Below are positions 1-10,469 of a stretch of DNA of 64,000 bases, piece by piece. This stretch comes from Rhizobium sp. FKL33 (GTDB lineage Bacteria > Pseudomonadota > Alphaproteobacteria > Rhizobiales > Rhizobiaceae). The stretch spans positions 1-64,000 of the forward strand of contig NZ_STFX01000028.1 in NCBI RefSeq assembly GCF_005222915.1, given 5' to 3'. A program made the position numbers and the translations under genes. The notes beneath the pieces were generated by a model. It searched no databases and was not told where the DNA came from. It saw only the letters and a list, made by a program, of their open reading frames with translations. How positions within the stretch are numbered: the stretch's first letter is position 1; every line of letters starts with the position of its first letter.

Positions 1-235
1 GGACTGCGCCGCCGCGATAGAAGCCGGCGCGATACATGACCTGCCAGTGGTCCTCGATCAGGAACGGATCCTTGCCGATCAGATAGTCGGCGAGTTCATG
101 CACGGCGGCCTCCACCGTCAGCGCCCGGCCCTCGACCACGGGCTCGCCCCAGCCGGTGACGCCCTCGTCCGTCTCGATCTTCAGGAAGCACCAGCGCGGC
201 GGGACGATATAGGTGGTCAGTTTGGTGATTTTCAT
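1..235 (-). CDS. dgoD: D-galactonate dehydratase, N-terminal part (cut by window edge)
   Basis: This is the first 78 codons of a mandelate racemase/enolase-superfamily enzyme; the rest lies outside the window. The protein opens [15 protein letters not shown] and continues with [16 protein letters not shown] and [14 protein letters not shown], then a [13 protein letters not shown] stretch. This matches the capping domain of DgoD, which dehydrates D-galactonate to 2-keto-3-deoxygalactonate in the De Ley-Doudoroff route. The catalytic barrel cannot be checked. A 16-bp perfect palindrome lies 32 bases upstream of the start and could be its operator. Another sugar-acid dehydratase of the same superfamily is the main alternative, but the N-terminus is very DgoD-like. 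Confidence 0.88.
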   Translation of the reverse strand, partial: MKITKLTTYIVPPRWCFLKIETDEGVTGWGEPVVEGRALTVEAAVHELADYLIGKDPFLIEDHWQVMYRAGFYRGGAV

Positions 236-266
236 GGATTCCGGCTCCCATTCGGTCTCAAGGATC

Positions 267-282
267 TGTGAGACGCCTCACA
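267..282. promoter_or_regulatory. 16-bp palindrome upstream of dgoD, candidate operator
   Basis: TGTGAG-ACGC-CTCACA is a perfect inverted repeat with a 4-base centre, placed between dgoD (leftward) and treZ (rightward) and much nearer dgoD. Sugar-acid dehydratase genes are commonly controlled by GntR- or IclR-family repressors that bind short palindromes. No such regulator is in view, so the assignment is only positional. Confidence 0.3.
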
Positions 283-408
283 CGATTCGTCGCGCCACTC
301 CGGCGCGCTCCTCTCGCCCGACGTCCTCATCCGACTCATTACCGCCACAGGGCGGCAGCGCCAAGGGCGTCCAGTAAATTTTAGGAAATTTTTACTGCCT
401 GTCTGCCC

Positions 409-433
409 GGAACAGGCGCTCGGTCGGAACGTT
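409..433 (+). promoter_or_regulatory. EcfG (RpoE2)-type promoter of treZ
   Basis: GGAAC, 16 bases, CGTT: a perfect match to the alphaproteobacterial general-stress sigma consensus (GGAAC-N16/17-CGTT). It ends 35 bases before the treZ start and 20 bases before its ribosome site. It is one of nine similar elements in the first 14 kb. Confidence 0.6.
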
Positions 434-468
434 GAGCAGGGGTTGATTGCAATAGGAGGCCAGATCCC

Positions 469-2247
469 TTGTCCCATTTCGCCTTTGGCCCTGTCATTCA
501 CGAACGCGGCGTACTCTTCAGGCTCTGGGCGCCGCTCCAGAAAAACATCAGTCTGCGTATAGACGACGGCCCCGTGCTTCCGATGACGACGTCTGATGGC
601 GGATGGCGTATTCTCGATGTCGAGGGCGCGAGAGCCGGAACTCGCTATCGGTTCGTTCTCGAGGACGGCCTCGAAATTCCCGACCCGGCATCGCGGCATC
701 AGCCGGAGGGCCTGAAAGGGCCGAGCGAAGTCATCGACCCGCTGCACTATCTCTGGCGCACGCCCGATTGGCGAGCACGCGCTTGGGAAGAGACCATCCT
801 CTATGAGCTGCATGTCGGGACCTTCACGCCGGAGGGCACGTTCAGGGCGGCGATGGAGAAGCTTGCTTATCTTGCTGATCTTGGCGTGACCATGATCGAA
901 CTGATGCCGATCGGCGAATTTCCTGGGCGCTGGGGCTGGGGCTATGACGGCGTGCTCCATTACGCGCCCTATTCCGGATATGGCGCGCCGGATGACCTGA
1001 AGGCGCTCGTCGACGAAGCGCATCGGCTGGGTGTCTCGGTCATGCTCGACGTCGTCTACAATCACTTCGGACCTGACGGGAATTACATGGGCCTCTACGC
1101 GCCGCTGTTCACCGAACGGCATCACACGCCCTGGGGCGCGGGCATCAACTACGATGACGCCGATTCGAAGCTGGTGCGTGAATATGTGATCCAGAACGCC
1201 ATCTATTGGATCGACGAGTTTCGACTGGATGGTTTGAGACTCGACGCCGTTCATGCGATCGACGATACCAGCGAGGAACATCTGCTCGACGAGTTGGCGA
1301 GACGCGTGCGCGACGCGGCAAGAGACCGCAACGTGCATCTCGTCGTCGAGAACGAGCACAATGATCCGTCCATGCTGGAGCGCACCGCAGACTCCGCGCC
1401 CCGCACCTATACCGCACAATGGAACGACGACATCCATCACGCTTTGCACGTGGCGGCAACCGGCGAAACGATCGGTTACTACGCAGATTATCAGGCTTTG
1501 CCCGAGGGGCTCGGTCGGAGCCTGACCGAAGGCTTCATCTATCAGGGGCAGGAGATGCCTTATCACGGCGGCTCCCGCGGCGGGGTCAGCACGCATCTGC
1601 CGGCGCAGGCGTTTATCGCCTTCATCCAGAATCACGACCAGATCGGCAACCGCGCCTTCGGCGACCGCCTGGCCGCCATCGTCGAGCCAGACCGATTGAG
1701 GGCCATTGCGGCCATCTATCTCCTGTCTCCGCAGGTACCGATGTTGTTCATGGGCGAAGAATGGGCGTCCACGCGCCCTTTTCCCTATTTCTGCGATTTC
1801 GACGAGGACCTGAACCGGAAGGTCCGCAAGGGTCGGGCCAAGGAGATGGTGCGGCTGCCAGGCTTCGAGCCTGAGCATGCCGACGAGATCCCCGATCCGA
1901 CATCCGAAGAAACTTTTCTGTCGGCGAAGCTGGATTGGGAAGAGTGCACGGACGATCTCGCCGGCAACTGGCTCGACTTTCACAAATCGCTTCTCGCGCT
2001 TCGACGCGACAGAATCATCCCTCTCCTCCGGCAACCATGCCGGACCGCAAGCTATAACAATGAGGGATCTCGCCTCGATGTTGTCTGGACCTATGGCGAT
2101 GCAAGGCTTGCACTGAGCGCCAATCTGGGCGCGTTGGCGGTTCCTGCGCGGGACCAGACGCGTGGAGAGGTGATTTGGCGCAGCCATCTGGACAGCGACG
2201 GTATGCGCGCGCCGTGGTCGATCATCTGGACGATCGAAGAGGCATAG
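469..2247 (+). CDS. treZ: Malto-oligosyltrehalose trehalohydrolase
   Basis: TreZ hydrolyses the bond next to the terminal trehalose unit of maltooligosyl-trehalose, releasing trehalose from glycogen-derived chains made by TreY. The 592-residue length is normal. An N-terminal CBM48/E-set domain (about 1-95) precedes the GH13 barrel (about 105-490). Visible GH13 motifs are DVVYNH (194-199), GLRLDAVH with nucleophile D259, VVENEH with probable acid/base E294, and QNHD with D390. QWNDDIHHALHV (317-328) is a TreZ signature. The start is TTG, chosen because AGGAGG stands 9 bases before it. TreY is not in the window. Expression is probably stress-controlled through the upstream EcfG-like promoter. 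Confidence 0.93.
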   Translation: MSHFAFGPVIHERGVLFRLWAPLQKNISLRIDDGPVLPMTTSDGGWRILDVEGARAGTRYRFVLEDGLEIPDPASRHQPEGLKGPSEVIDPLHYLWRTPDWRARAWEETILYELHVGTFTPEGTFRAAMEKLAYLADLGVTMIELMPIGEFPGRWGWGYDGVLHYAPYSGYGAPDDLKALVDEAHRLGVSVMLDVVYNHFGPDGNYMGLYAPLFTERHHTPWGAGINYDDADSKLVREYVIQNAIYWIDEFRLDGLRLDAVHAIDDTSEEHLLDELARRVRDAARDRNVHLVVENEHNDPSMLERTADSAPRTYTAQWNDDIHHALHVAATGETIGYYADYQALPEGLGRSLTEGFIYQGQEMPYHGGSRGGVSTHLPAQAFIAFIQNHDQIGNRAFGDRLAAIVEPDRLRAIAAIYLLSPQVPMLFMGEEWASTRPFPYFCDFDEDLNRKVRKGRAKEMVRLPGFEPEHADEIPDPTSEETFLSAKLDWEECTDDLAGNWLDFHKSLLALRRDRIIPLLRQPCRTASYNNEGSRLDVVWTYGDARLALSANLGALAVPARDQTRGEVIWRSHLDSDGMRAPWSIIWTIEEA

Positions 2248-2250
2248 GGC

Positions 2251-2376
2251 TCATTCGGTGCTGGCGGTCGGTTCGGGATCGATGGCGGGATCACCGCTGA
2301 TGAGGCTCGCAAGACCATAAATCACGCCTGCCCAGACGAGGAGCGACAGGTTCACCGCCAGGATCAGATAGCCCAT
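2251..2376 (-). CDS. Small single-span membrane protein (hypothetical)
   Basis: This 41-residue open frame begins MGYLILAVNLSLLVWAGVIY and forms one hydrophobic helix (about 3-26), followed by a short acidic tail rich in Asp, Glu and Pro. It is convergent with treZ, ending 3 bases beyond the treZ stop. An upstream in-frame Met would add 26 unlikely residues, so the inner Met is preferred although its ribosome site is weak. I do not recognise a family. The clean membrane segment argues for a real gene; the short length argues for caution. Confidence 0.45.
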   Translation of the reverse strand: MGYLILAVNLSLLVWAGVIYGLASLISGDPAIDPEPTASTE

Positions 2377-2447
2377 TCGCCGCGTCGTCCGTCCTGCACC
2401 TGTCCCTTTCTCAAAGCACGCGACCGTCAAGCAACCGCATTGCATTC

Positions 2448-2473
2448 GGAACAATCCGGGCTGCGAAAAGGTT
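2448..2473 (+). promoter_or_regulatory. EcfG-type promoter of the SDR-maltokinase-glgB operon
   Basis: GGAAC, 17 bases, GGTT, ending 30 bases before the SDR start. The -35 half is exact and the -10 half differs from CGTT at one base. Confidence 0.45.
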
Positions 2474-2503
2474 CAAGCAGGGCAGACGCAAAGGAGCGAA
2501 CCG

Positions 2504-3367
2504 ATGTCCAACACCCGCCGCCCCAAGCCGCCTCATCCCAAGCAGGAACAGTCGCCGCCCGGCACGACGCCGAACATGGATCCATTGCCGGATCACGGTG
2601 AAGAGAGTTACCGCGGAAATGGGCGACTTGAAGGCAAGGTCGCCCTGATCACCGGCGGCGATTCGGGCATCGGCCGCGCAGTCGCCATCGCCTTCGCCCG
2701 AGAAGGCGCCGATGTGGCCATCGCCTATCTCCAGGAACATCGCGACGCCGAGGACACCGCCCGGCTGATCGAAGAAGCAGGCTCCAAGGCGCTGACCATT
2801 CCCGGCGATCTTTCCGACGAGGGCCATTGCAACGGCGTCATCGAAAAAGTGGTCAACGAACTGGGCGGGCTCGATATTCTGGTCAATAACGCCGCCTTTC
2901 AGCGAACTTATGCCGACATCTCCGACATCACCGCGGAGGAGTGGGACACGACATTCCGCACCAATATCTATGCGCCCTTCTTCCTTTCCAAAGCGGCAGT
3001 CCCGCATATGAAGCCGGGATCGTCGATCATCAACACGACGTCGATCCAGTCCAAGCAGCCCTCCCCCCAACTGCTCGCCTATGCCTCGACAAAGGGCGCC
3101 ATCCTGAACTTTACCGCAGGCCTTTCCGCCATGATGGCGGATAGGGGCATACGGGTGAACGCGGTCGCGCAGGGACCGATCTGGACGCCGCTCATCCCGT
3201 CGACCATGCCGCAGGAGAAGGTCGAGAATTTTGGAAAGCAGACAGCGCTCGGACGTGCGGGACAGCCGGCCGAACTCGCCGGCGCCTATGTGCTGCTCGC
3301 CTCGGATCTCGGCAGCTACATGACCGGCGCCGTCATTCCGGTGACCGGCGGCGAGATCATGATCTGA
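2504..3367 (+). CDS. Short-chain dehydrogenase, stress-type (YghA/YhxC-like)
   Basis: A cytosolic NAD(P)-dependent oxidoreductase of 287 residues. A Pro-rich leader of about 40 residues, typical of the general-stress SDR subgroup, precedes the Rossmann fold. The cofactor loop is TGGDSGIGR (50-58), with NNA at 128-130 and catalytic S180, Y193 and K197 (YASTK). A C-terminal GAVIPVTGGE closes the fold. The start has AAGGAG 8 bases upstream. The substrate is unknown; homologues are annotated as general stress or glucose dehydrogenase-like. It leads a probable operon with the chimeric glgE/mak gene (28 bases downstream) and glgB. Confidence 0.85.
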   Translation: MSNTRRPKPPHPKQEQSPPGTTPNMDPLPDHGEESYRGNGRLEGKVALITGGDSGIGRAVAIAFAREGADVAIAYLQEHRDAEDTARLIEEAGSKALTIPGDLSDEGHCNGVIEKVVNELGGLDILVNNAAFQRTYADISDITAEEWDTTFRTNIYAPFFLSKAAVPHMKPGSSIINTTSIQSKQPSPQLLAYASTKGAILNFTAGLSAMMADRGIRVNAVAQGPIWTPLIPSTMPQEKVENFGKQTALGRAGQPAELAGAYVLLASDLGSYMTGAVIPVTGGEIMI

Positions 3368-3395
3368 CGTCCGCCACGATAGTTTGGACCCATCC

Positions 3396-6300
3396 ATGAC
3401 ACACGCGACTTCGACAACCGCCTTCCGTGAGGCGGCGGCCCCGCCGCGACTTTACTTCGTCCATCCCTTGGCGCTGAAGAGCGAAGATGAGTGGCGGCGC
3501 GCCTTCGCCCATGCCCGAGCTTTGGGTTTCGACAAAGTGCTTACGGCGCCGATTTTCGCCCGCCCGCCCGGCGGCAGCGTGTTTGTTCCAACAGATTGGG
3601 ACAGCGCGGAGCCGGAACTCGGGCTGGGCGCCGACGCGACGGCGGCGCTTGCACGTCTGTCCGCCGCTGCAGGCGAAGAGGGCGTCGGGTTGATGCTCGA
3701 CATCGTCGTCGATTTCGAACCGGATCCGCGCGGGACGACGCCGTTCGATCCCCGCATCGGGCCGCTGCGGCGAGGCGGGCGGCAGATCGAGGTGGTGGGA
3801 GACGAGGCGGCGGCGCACTGGAGCGAGAGGCTGTCGCGCTTCATCAATGCCGGGGTGTCCGGCTTCCGCTGCATGGGGCTTGCGCAGGCGCCGGCGGACT
3901 TCTGGCGCAGTGTAATCCACAGTTGCCGCGCGAACGCAGGCGAGGCGATCTTTCTCGCCTGGACGCCGGGCGCCGATTTCGAAGTTCGCCGCCGCCTGCG
4001 GGGGACAGGTTTCGACGGAAGCTTTTCATCCTTCGCCTGGTGGGACCTGGAGTCGCCATGGTTTGCCGAGGAATATGAATTGCAGCGCGATCTGGGCTGG
4101 CAAATCGCCTTTCCGGAAGCGCCCTACGGCAAACGGCTGGCGCATGGCGCCGAAAGCCGCGAGATCCTCGAACGCCAGGCGCTGCGCGCGCTGAAACTCG
4201 CCGACCAGATCGGCGACGGGCTGATGGTCCCCATGGGCTTCGAATATGGCGCGACGCAGCCCCTGGATCCGCTGTCCGGCAAAGGCGCGGATCTCTGGAG
4301 CGCAGAACGCGCCGCCTGCTTCAATCTGACGGGGCCTATCCGCGAACTCAATCGATCGGCCAACCAGGCGGCTCGGCAACCCAAAGGTACGCTTCAGTTC
4401 CTGGCCGCCTCTGGCACGCCATGCCTGACCCTGCTTCGCACCGATGGCGCTAGCTTCTCCGCCTCAGACCGGTTGACGGCGATCCTCGTCAATCGTGATC
4501 TCAGACGGGGCGCCTCGGCGCCATATAACGTCTTGAGAGAGGCTTCGTCGGGCTTTCTGCCGCTGAAGCCCGCCGGCGGTGACGGATCGGCGCTCAATGC
4601 GCTGGCGCGTCTCCGCCCTGGCGACATCAGGATCTATGTCGGCGAACGCGGCCAGCCAATCCGTAGCGCAGTCCCCGCCAACGGCGCGGAGGCGGCAGGC
4701 GAGGATTCCCGGCTGGCGATCGAGGCGGTTACCCCAAGCGTCGACGGCGGTCGTTTTCCGGTTAAGCGGATTGTCGGCTCCCTTGTCCATGTCGAGGCCG
4801 ATATTTTCGGAGATGGGCATGACCCCTTGTCCGCAGCGCTTCTGTGGCGCGCGGCAGACGACGCGGAATGGCGGGAAGCTCCGATGACGCTTCTGGTCAA
4901 CGACCGCTGGACGGCCGATTTCACCCCGCAACGTCTCGGCCGGCACGAATTCCTGATCGAGCCCTGGCGCAATCCGTTCGGCATCTATCGTTACGAATTG
5001 CAGAAGAAGCATGAGGCGCGGCTGGACCTGACGCTCGAACTACAGGAAGGCGCAGCGCTGATCCGGAAGGCTGAGGAACAGGCGGAAGATCCACTCAAAT
5101 CTCGCCTGCGCGCCTTCATCGAACGGCTCGCCCAAGCGGAAAGCAGCGAACGCGTGGCGTTGCTGCTTTCGGACAACGCCTTCCGACTGATGGCGGAGGC
5201 CGATGCGCGACCATTTCGAACCCGATCAGCCGTGATACCGCTCGACGCCGAACGTCGAGAAGCGGCCTTCGCCAGCTGGTACCAGATCTTCCCGCGTTCC
5301 CAAAGCGGCGATCCGCATCGGCACGGAACGTTCGACGACGTCATCAAGCGGCTGCCCGCGATCCGCGACATGGGCTTCGACGTCCTCTATCTTCCACCGA
5401 TCCATCCCATCGGCGCCACCAATCGCAAAGGCCGCAACAACTCCCTGGCTGCCGGACCCGACGATCCGGGCAGCGCCGAGCTCGTCGCCGCCACCGAAAT
5501 GCCCTTCTCCAACGACCTCGTCCTCACCGAACTGCGGGTTCAGTTGGAGGGGCATGCCGAGACCTATCTTCTGCCGCTGGCGGTGGCCTGGGATGACACC
5601 CAGCCACAAGCGCTGGCGCAACAATTGACGCTTGCCCGTGTTCGCCATGTTCGGCGCGTCGGTTTCCTGACCGACGGCTTCGCAGCGGAAGCGCCCGCGC
5701 GCAGCGTGATGCGAGGGCTGTGCGAGCGCTCGGCGATCTCGAGCAAGACAGGGTCGCTGGAATTTCTCGGCACAGAGGCGCTCGACTGCATGAGCCTCTC
5801 CGACGACATGCCGATCCGCTGGCTGTCGGCCGAGCAATCGAACAGTTCGCTGATCCTTGGCGACATGGCGATGATCAAGCTGATCCGCCATATCTTCCCG
5901 GGCATCCATCCCGAAGTGGAAATGACTCGACATCTCACCAAAGTCGGTTACGCCAACACGCCGCCGCTGCTCGGCGAAGTCGCCCGCATAGACGCCGAAG
6001 GAGAACGCTCTACGCTGATGATCGTCCAGGGCGCCATTCGCAATCAGGGCGACGCCTGGACCTGGATGCTGAACGAACTCCGCCATCGCCTTGAAGTCGT
6101 CATCGTCAACGCCTCTGGTGAGGAGGCGGCGAGCGAGGAAGAGCGCGATCCGTTCAACGGGCTGATCGAAGTGGCCGGCGTCGTCGGCAAGCGGCTGGGC
6201 GAATTGCACGCCGCCCTCGCTCTGCCAAGTGAAGATCCCGATTTCGCCCCCGCCACGGCCGGTGAGACCGAAGCGGAGACCTGGCGAAAGGCGCTCCAGA

Positions 6301-6923
6301 AGAAACTCGGCGACTGCCTCGATCTCTTGTCGGACGTCCGTCCCAATCTCGATCCAGCCTGCGCTCAGTATATCGATCCGCTGCTGGAGCAGCGCGCTCG
6401 ATTGCTTGACGCCGCCTCGGCCCTGTCACGCTCTCTGGTGGGGGCGATAGAAACACGGGTGCATGGCGATTTCCATCTCGGCCAGGCGCTCGTCGCCGAA
6501 GACGACGTCTACATCATCGATTTCGAGGGTGAGCCTGCGCGCGCGCTTTCGGATCGACGCGCCAAGACAAGTCCGCTTCGCGATGTCGCCGGCCTCCTGC
6601 GCTCGATCAGCTACCTCGCCGCGTCGGCGGGATCGGACCGGGATACGGCGGCGGAAACAAGCGACGATCATCGCGCCCAGCTGACCGAACGGTTCAAGCG
6701 CGAAGCAGAGACCGCGTTCCTCGAACGCTATGCCGCCGCGATCGAGAACAATGAAGCCTTGTCGATGACGCCCGAACGGCGCGCTCGGTTGATCGATCTC
6801 TTCCTGCTCGAAAAGGCGGCTTATGAAATCGGTTACGAGGCCCGCAACCGGACCGGCTGGCTGCCCATTCCGCTCAAGGGCTGTGCGACAATTGCCAACA
6901 GACTGATGGAGGCGCATCGATGA
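3396..6923 (+). CDS. In-frame chimera: GlgE N-terminal half fused to maltokinase of TreS-Mak
   Basis: One uninterrupted frame of 1175 residues. Residues about 10-420 form the extra glycosidase-like domain found at the N-terminus of rhizobial GlgE. Residues about 430-690 are the GlgE N-terminal domain and the first catalytic strand, up to [10 protein letters not shown] and RKGRNNS. At residue 690-695 the sequence switches abruptly to the cap of a maltokinase ([11 protein letters not shown]). It continues through HGDFHLGQ (1023-1030) and IDFEGEP (D1042) to a normal maltokinase C-terminus. The catalytic nucleophile and acid of GlgE, all of TreS and the first few residues of the Mak cap (the RQRWF region) are absent. 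Normally glgE and treS-mak are separate genes of over 1000 codons each. The kinase could still make maltose-1-phosphate; the GlgE activity must be lost. ATG at 3396 is preferred over TTG at 3384, though neither has a strong ribosome site. Confidence 0.85.
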   Translation: MTHATSTTAFREAAAPPRLYFVHPLALKSEDEWRRAFAHARALGFDKVLTAPIFARPPGGSVFVPTDWDSAEPELGLGADATAALARLSAAAGEEGVGLMLDIVVDFEPDPRGTTPFDPRIGPLRRGGRQIEVVGDEAAAHWSERLSRFINAGVSGFRCMGLAQAPADFWRSVIHSCRANAGEAIFLAWTPGADFEVRRRLRGTGFDGSFSSFAWWDLESPWFAEEYELQRDLGWQIAFPEAPYGKRLAHGAESREILERQALRALKLADQIGDGLMVPMGFEYGATQPLDPLSGKGADLWSAERAACFNLTGPIRELNRSANQAARQPKGTLQFLAASGTPCLTLLRTDGASFSASDRLTAILVNRDLRRGASAPYNVLREASSGFLPLKPAGGDGSALNALARLRPGDIRIYVGERGQPIRSAVPANGAEAAGEDSRLAIEAVTPSVDGGRFPVKRIVGSLVHVEADIFGDGHDPLSAALLWRAADDAEWREAPMTLLVNDRWTADFTPQRLGRHEFLIEPWRNPFGIYRYELQKKHEARLDLTLELQEGAALIRKAEEQAEDPLKSRLRAFIERLAQAESSERVALLLSDNAFRLMAEADARPFRTRSAVIPLDAERREAAFASWYQIFPRSQSGDPHRHGTFDDVIKRLPAIRDMGFDVLYLPPIHPIGATNRKGRNNSLAAGPDDPGSAELVAATEMPFSNDLVLTELRVQLEGHAETYLLPLAVAWDDTQPQALAQQLTLARVRHVRRVGFLTDGFAAEAPARSVMRGLCERSAISSKTGSLEFLGTEALDCMSLSDDMPIRWLSAEQSNSSLILGDMAMIKLIRHIFPGIHPEVEMTRHLTKVGYANTPPLLGEVARIDAEGERSTLMIVQGAIRNQGDAWTWMLNELRHRLEVVIVNASGEEAASEEERDPFNGLIEVAGVVGKRLGELHAALALPSEDPDFAPATAGETEAETWRKALQKKLGDCLDLLSDVRPNLDPACAQYIDPLLEQRARLLDAASALSRSLVGAIETRVHGDFHLGQALVAEDDVYIIDFEGEPARALSDRRAKTSPLRDVAGLLRSISYLAASAGSDRDTAAETSDDHRAQLTERFKREAETAFLERYAAAIENNEALSMTPERRARLIDLFLLEKAAYEIGYEARNRTGWLPIPLKGCATIANRLMEAHR

Positions 6924-9127
6924 CAGCGCAGCATCTACTCGGCGCAATCGATCCTCACGCGGTCGCGGCGCTCATGGACGGCCGCCATGGCGATCCCTTT
7001 TCGATCCTCGGCAAGCATAGGATCGGAGAGCAGACCGTGCTTCGCGCGCTGCTGCCCGGGGCGATGCGCGTCGACATTCTCGACGCAGACACCGGCGCGG
7101 AGATCGGCCAGGCCGAACTCGTCCATGCGGGCGGCTTGTTTGCCGGGCCGATCCAGCCGGTCAATCGCTATGTCATGCGCATTCACTGGCTCGACGCTGT
7201 GCAGGAAACCGAAGATCCCTATTCCTTCGGCCTGCTGCTCGGCGAACTCGACCTGCATCTTCTCGCCCAAGGCACCCATTACGATCTTGGACGCACCTTG
7301 GGCGCGACGGCCATGGCTGTCGATGGCGTTCCCGGCGTCCGCTTTGCGGTCTGGGCGCCGAATGCGCAGCGCGTCTCTGTGGTTGGCGATTTCAACAGTT
7401 GGGACGGACGACGTCATCCGATGCGGCTTCGCCGTGAAGCTGGCGTCTGGGAATTGTTTGTGCCGCGCCTTGGGCCCGGCGACCGCTACAAATACGAAAT
7501 CATCGCCCCCTCCGGCGAGGTGCTGCCGCAGAAAGCTGATCCCGTCGCTCGATCGAGCGAGGCCGCGCCCGCCACCGCCTCGATCGTCGTGTCCGGCAAC
7601 TCGTTCCCCTGGACCGACGAAGACTGGATGCGGCGCAAGCGCGAGCATCGCGACCTGAACGCGCCGATGTCGATCTACGAAGTGCATCTCGCCTCCTGGC
7701 TCAGGATCGCGGAGGAAGGCGGCCGCTCGCTCAACTGGATCGAACTCGCCCAACGGCTCATCCCCTATGTCCAGGACCTGGGCTTCACCCATGTCGAGCT
7801 CCTGCCGATCATGGAGCATCCGTTCGGCGGCTCCTGGGGCTATCAACCACTGGGGCTCTTTTCGCCGACCGGGCGACACGGAACGCCGGAGGACTTCGCG
7901 GTCTTCGTGGATCGGTGCCACGAGGCCGGCATCGGCGTGCTGCTCGACTGGGTGCCGGCGCATTTTCCGACCGACGTCTGGGGACTGGCGCGTTTCGACG
8001 GCACGGCGCTGTATGAGCATGAAGATCGGCGCGAAGGCTTCCACCGCGACTGGAACACGCTGATCTACAATCTCGGCCGCAACGAGGTGAAAGGCTTTCT
8101 GATCGCCTCGGCGCTCGAATGGCTGGACCGGTTCCATATCGACGGGCTGCGCGTCGACGCCGTCGCCTCGATGCTCTATCGGGATTACTCAAGAAACGTC
8201 GGCGAGTGGATTCCGAACAAGTATGGCGGACGGGAAAACCTGGAAGCCGTCGAATTCTTCAAGCATCTCAACAGCATCATCCGTCAACGCGCGCCGCACG
8301 CCCTGACCATCGCCGAGGAATCGACAGCCTGGCCGGGCGTCACGGCGCCGGTGGAACAGGGCGGGATCGGCTTCGACTTCAAATGGAACATGGGCTGGAT
8401 GCATGACACGCTGGATTTCATGGAAAAGGACCCGATCTATCGGGCCTATCACCTGGGGCAGATGACCTTCGGGATGGTCTATCAGTATACCGAGCATTTC
8501 GTGTTGCCTCTGTCGCATGACGAAGTGGTTCACGGCAAAGGCTCGCTCTATGGCAAGATGCCGGGCGACGACTGGCTGAAGCGGGCCAATCTTCGCGCCT
8601 ATTACGGGTTCATGTGGGCGCATCCCGGCATGAAGCTGTTGTTCATGGGGGGGGAACTCGGCCAGCGGACAGAATGGAACCACGACGCCTCGGTGCACTG
8701 GGATCTGCTCGACGATCCCGGTCACGCCGGACTGCAGCGGGTGATCAGCGATCTCAACCGTCTTTATGTACAGGAGCCGGCGTTGCAGTTCGGCGACCTC
8801 AACAGCCGGGGATTCGAATGGGCGACTGCGGATGACGCGCAGAATTCCGTCATCGCTATGCTGCGCTATTCGGAGGACCGAAAGGAAGCGATGCTGGCGG
8901 TGTCCAACTTCACACCGACGCCCAGATCCGGTTACCGCATCGGCGCGCCCTTTCCCGGACGCTGGACGGTGGTGTTCAACAGCGACGCCGAGATCTATGG
9001 CGGATCGAACCAGGGCATGCTCGAAGCCTGGACTGAAAGTGAACCGAGCCATGGTCGCGATGTCTCGATCGTGCTGACGCTTCCGCCGCTCGCAACGGTT
9101 TATCTCAAGGGGGTCCAAGAAAGGTGA
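6920..9127 (+). CDS. glgB: 1,4-alpha-glucan branching enzyme
   Basis: GlgB cuts alpha-1,4 chains of glycogen and rejoins them as alpha-1,6 branches. The 735 residues hold an extra N-terminal E-set domain (about 10-115), a CBM48 (about 130-225) with [10 protein letters not shown], and the GH13 barrel with DWVPAHFP (343-350), GLRVDA with nucleophile D413, IAEES with acid/base E466, and LSHDEVVHG. An all-beta C-terminal domain ends the protein. Its ATG overlaps the stop of the upstream chimera by 4 bases, so the two are translationally coupled. In intact rhizobial operons the order is glgE, treS-mak, glgB, so this gene marks the downstream edge of the deletion. Confidence 0.96.
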   Translation: MTAQHLLGAIDPHAVAALMDGRHGDPFSILGKHRIGEQTVLRALLPGAMRVDILDADTGAEIGQAELVHAGGLFAGPIQPVNRYVMRIHWLDAVQETEDPYSFGLLLGELDLHLLAQGTHYDLGRTLGATAMAVDGVPGVRFAVWAPNAQRVSVVGDFNSWDGRRHPMRLRREAGVWELFVPRLGPGDRYKYEIIAPSGEVLPQKADPVARSSEAAPATASIVVSGNSFPWTDEDWMRRKREHRDLNAPMSIYEVHLASWLRIAEEGGRSLNWIELAQRLIPYVQDLGFTHVELLPIMEHPFGGSWGYQPLGLFSPTGRHGTPEDFAVFVDRCHEAGIGVLLDWVPAHFPTDVWGLARFDGTALYEHEDRREGFHRDWNTLIYNLGRNEVKGFLIASALEWLDRFHIDGLRVDAVASMLYRDYSRNVGEWIPNKYGGRENLEAVEFFKHLNSIIRQRAPHALTIAEESTAWPGVTAPVEQGGIGFDFKWNMGWMHDTLDFMEKDPIYRAYHLGQMTFGMVYQYTEHFVLPLSHDEVVHGKGSLYGKMPGDDWLKRANLRAYYGFMWAHPGMKLLFMGGELGQRTEWNHDASVHWDLLDDPGHAGLQRVISDLNRLYVQEPALQFGDLNSRGFEWATADDAQNSVIAMLRYSEDRKEAMLAVSNFTPTPRSGYRIGAPFPGRWTVVFNSDAEIYGGSNQGMLEAWTESEPSHGRDVSIVLTLPPLATVYLKGVQER

Positions 9128-9137
9128 CGGTGAAGCG

Positions 9138-9162
9138 GGAACAAAACCGCACGGATCCCGTT
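9138..9162 (+). promoter_or_regulatory. EcfG-type promoter of the TIGR02587/TIGR02588 pair
   Basis: GGAAC, 16 bases, CGTT: a perfect consensus match that starts 11 bases after the glgB stop and ends 44 bases before the next start. The same stretch contains a weak GCGGGAA/TTCCCGC inverted repeat that might serve as a glgB terminator. Confidence 0.6.
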
Positions 9163-9206
9163 GTTTTCCCGCAATAGGCGGAAAGCCAGGGGGAACCGCA
9201 GATTTC

Positions 9207-10040
9207 ATGCACATCAGAACGGCGTCGGAACCGAGCCTTCAGCATTTCCTGACCGGCCTTGGGCGAGCCGCCGGCGGCGCCATCATCTTCACGCTGCCGA
9301 TGCTGATGACGATGGAGATGTGGGCGCTCGGCTTTACCATCGAGGAATGGCGGCTCTGCCTGCTGCTCATCGTCACGATCCCGCTGCTGCTCGGCCTCTC
9401 CTATTATGGCGGTTTTCGCAGAACTTTTTCGTTGAAGGACGATCTCGCCGACGTCTTCGTCGGCCTGCTGATCGCCGGGCTGATGTCGGCCTTCGTGCTC
9501 TGGCTGTTCGGCGTCGTGACACTCGACACCTCGCTTCGCGAAGCGATCGGCAAAATCGCCGTGCAGACTGTGCCCGGCGGCATAGGCGCAATGCTGGCGC
9601 GAAGCCAGTTCGGCGGAGAATCCTCGACAGAGGATCTCAGGCGCGAGAGATCGTCCTATTGGGGCGAGTTTTTCCTGATGGCGACGGGCGCTCTCTTTCT
9701 GTCCTTCAACGTCGCTCCGACCGAGGAGATCATCCTCATCGCCTACCAGATGGATGTCTGGCGGGACGTCGCTCTGGCGCTGACATCGCTGATTCTGATG
9801 CACGCCTTTGTCTATGTCTCCAATTTCAAGGGCGGCGAAGGGCGCGACGCTGGCTCGCATCTGTCGCTGTTCCTGCGCTTCAGCCTGCCGGGCTATGTGC
9901 TGTCGCTCATCATGTGCATGACGATGCTGTGGGTTTTCGGACGGAGTGACGGCTTGAGCCTGCATTCCTTTCTGAGCGCGACGCTGGTGCTCGGTTTTCC
10001 CGCCTCGATCGGCGCGGCGGCGGCCCGGCTCGTGCTTTAG
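9207..10040 (+). CDS. TIGR02587 family (DUF2391) integral membrane protein
   Basis: A 277-residue polytopic inner-membrane protein with about seven hydrophobic segments (near 23-45, 50-68, 82-103, 155-172, 185-205, 225-245 and 252-275). It carries the family features FNVAPTEEIILIA (about 168-180) and a Gly-rich cytosolic loop. The family occurs in rhizobia, methylobacteria and cyanobacteria, always of unknown function, and is usually followed by a TIGR02588 gene as here. The exact EcfG-like promoter upstream places it in the general stress response. Confidence 0.85.
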   Translation: MHIRTASEPSLQHFLTGLGRAAGGAIIFTLPMLMTMEMWALGFTIEEWRLCLLLIVTIPLLLGLSYYGGFRRTFSLKDDLADVFVGLLIAGLMSAFVLWLFGVVTLDTSLREAIGKIAVQTVPGGIGAMLARSQFGGESSTEDLRRERSSYWGEFFLMATGALFLSFNVAPTEEIILIAYQMDVWRDVALALTSLILMHAFVYVSNFKGGEGRDAGSHLSLFLRFSLPGYVLSLIMCMTMLWVFGRSDGLSLHSFLSATLVLGFPASIGAAAARLVL

Positions 10041-10064
10041 ACACTCAAAGAGGAGGTAAACGCT

Positions 10065-10469
10065 ATGAGCGACGGCCAGGACAAGCAGGACGACCTGCCG
10101 GATGAAACCCCTGTCGTGGAATGGGCTCTGGCCGGCATCTCGGCGCTGCTGTTTGCGAGCGGCTTCGTCTATCTCGTGGCCCACGGCGTTACCAGCGGAG
10201 ATGGGCCGGCGGATCTCCGGATCGTCCATACGCTCGCTCCCAAAGATCCCCACCGCGTCGATTTCACCATTGTGAATATGGGACAGAAGACCGCCGCGCA
10301 GGTGCAGGTGAAGGGGCAGGTTTTGGAAAACGGCGCCGTCGCCGAGGAAAGTCGCGCCGTGATCGACTATGCGCCGGAAGGATCCAGCGAGCAGGGAAGC
10401 CTGATGTTCCACCGCGACATCAGGGGTCTGGAATTCCGCATCGTCGCAGAGGGCTTCAACGAACCGTAA
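10065..10469 (+). CDS. TIGR02588 family protein, single-span
   Basis: A 134-residue protein with an acidic cytosolic start, one membrane helix (about 22-45) and a periplasmic beta-rich domain resembling an Ig or fibronectin-like fold (HRVDFTIVNMGQKTAAQVQV). It is the regular partner of TIGR02587, lies 24 bases downstream and has AGGAGGT 7 bases before the start. The two probably form a membrane complex; no activity is known. Confidence 0.83.
   Translation: MSDGQDKQDDLPDETPVVEWALAGISALLFASGFVYLVAHGVTSGDGPADLRIVHTLAPKDPHRVDFTIVNMGQKTAAQVQVKGQVLENGAVAEESRAVIDYAPEGSSEQGSLMFHRDIRGLEFRIVAEGFNEP

Noticed and set aside
232-2187. Long open frame on the minus strand opposite treZ
   Set aside because: It has no recognisable domain and is the codon-bias mirror of treZ, whose motifs are unmistakable.
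9135-9172. GCGGGAA/TTCCCGC as a terminator of glgB
   Set aside because: The stem is short and imperfect, and the same bases form a perfect EcfG promoter in the right place for the next gene.
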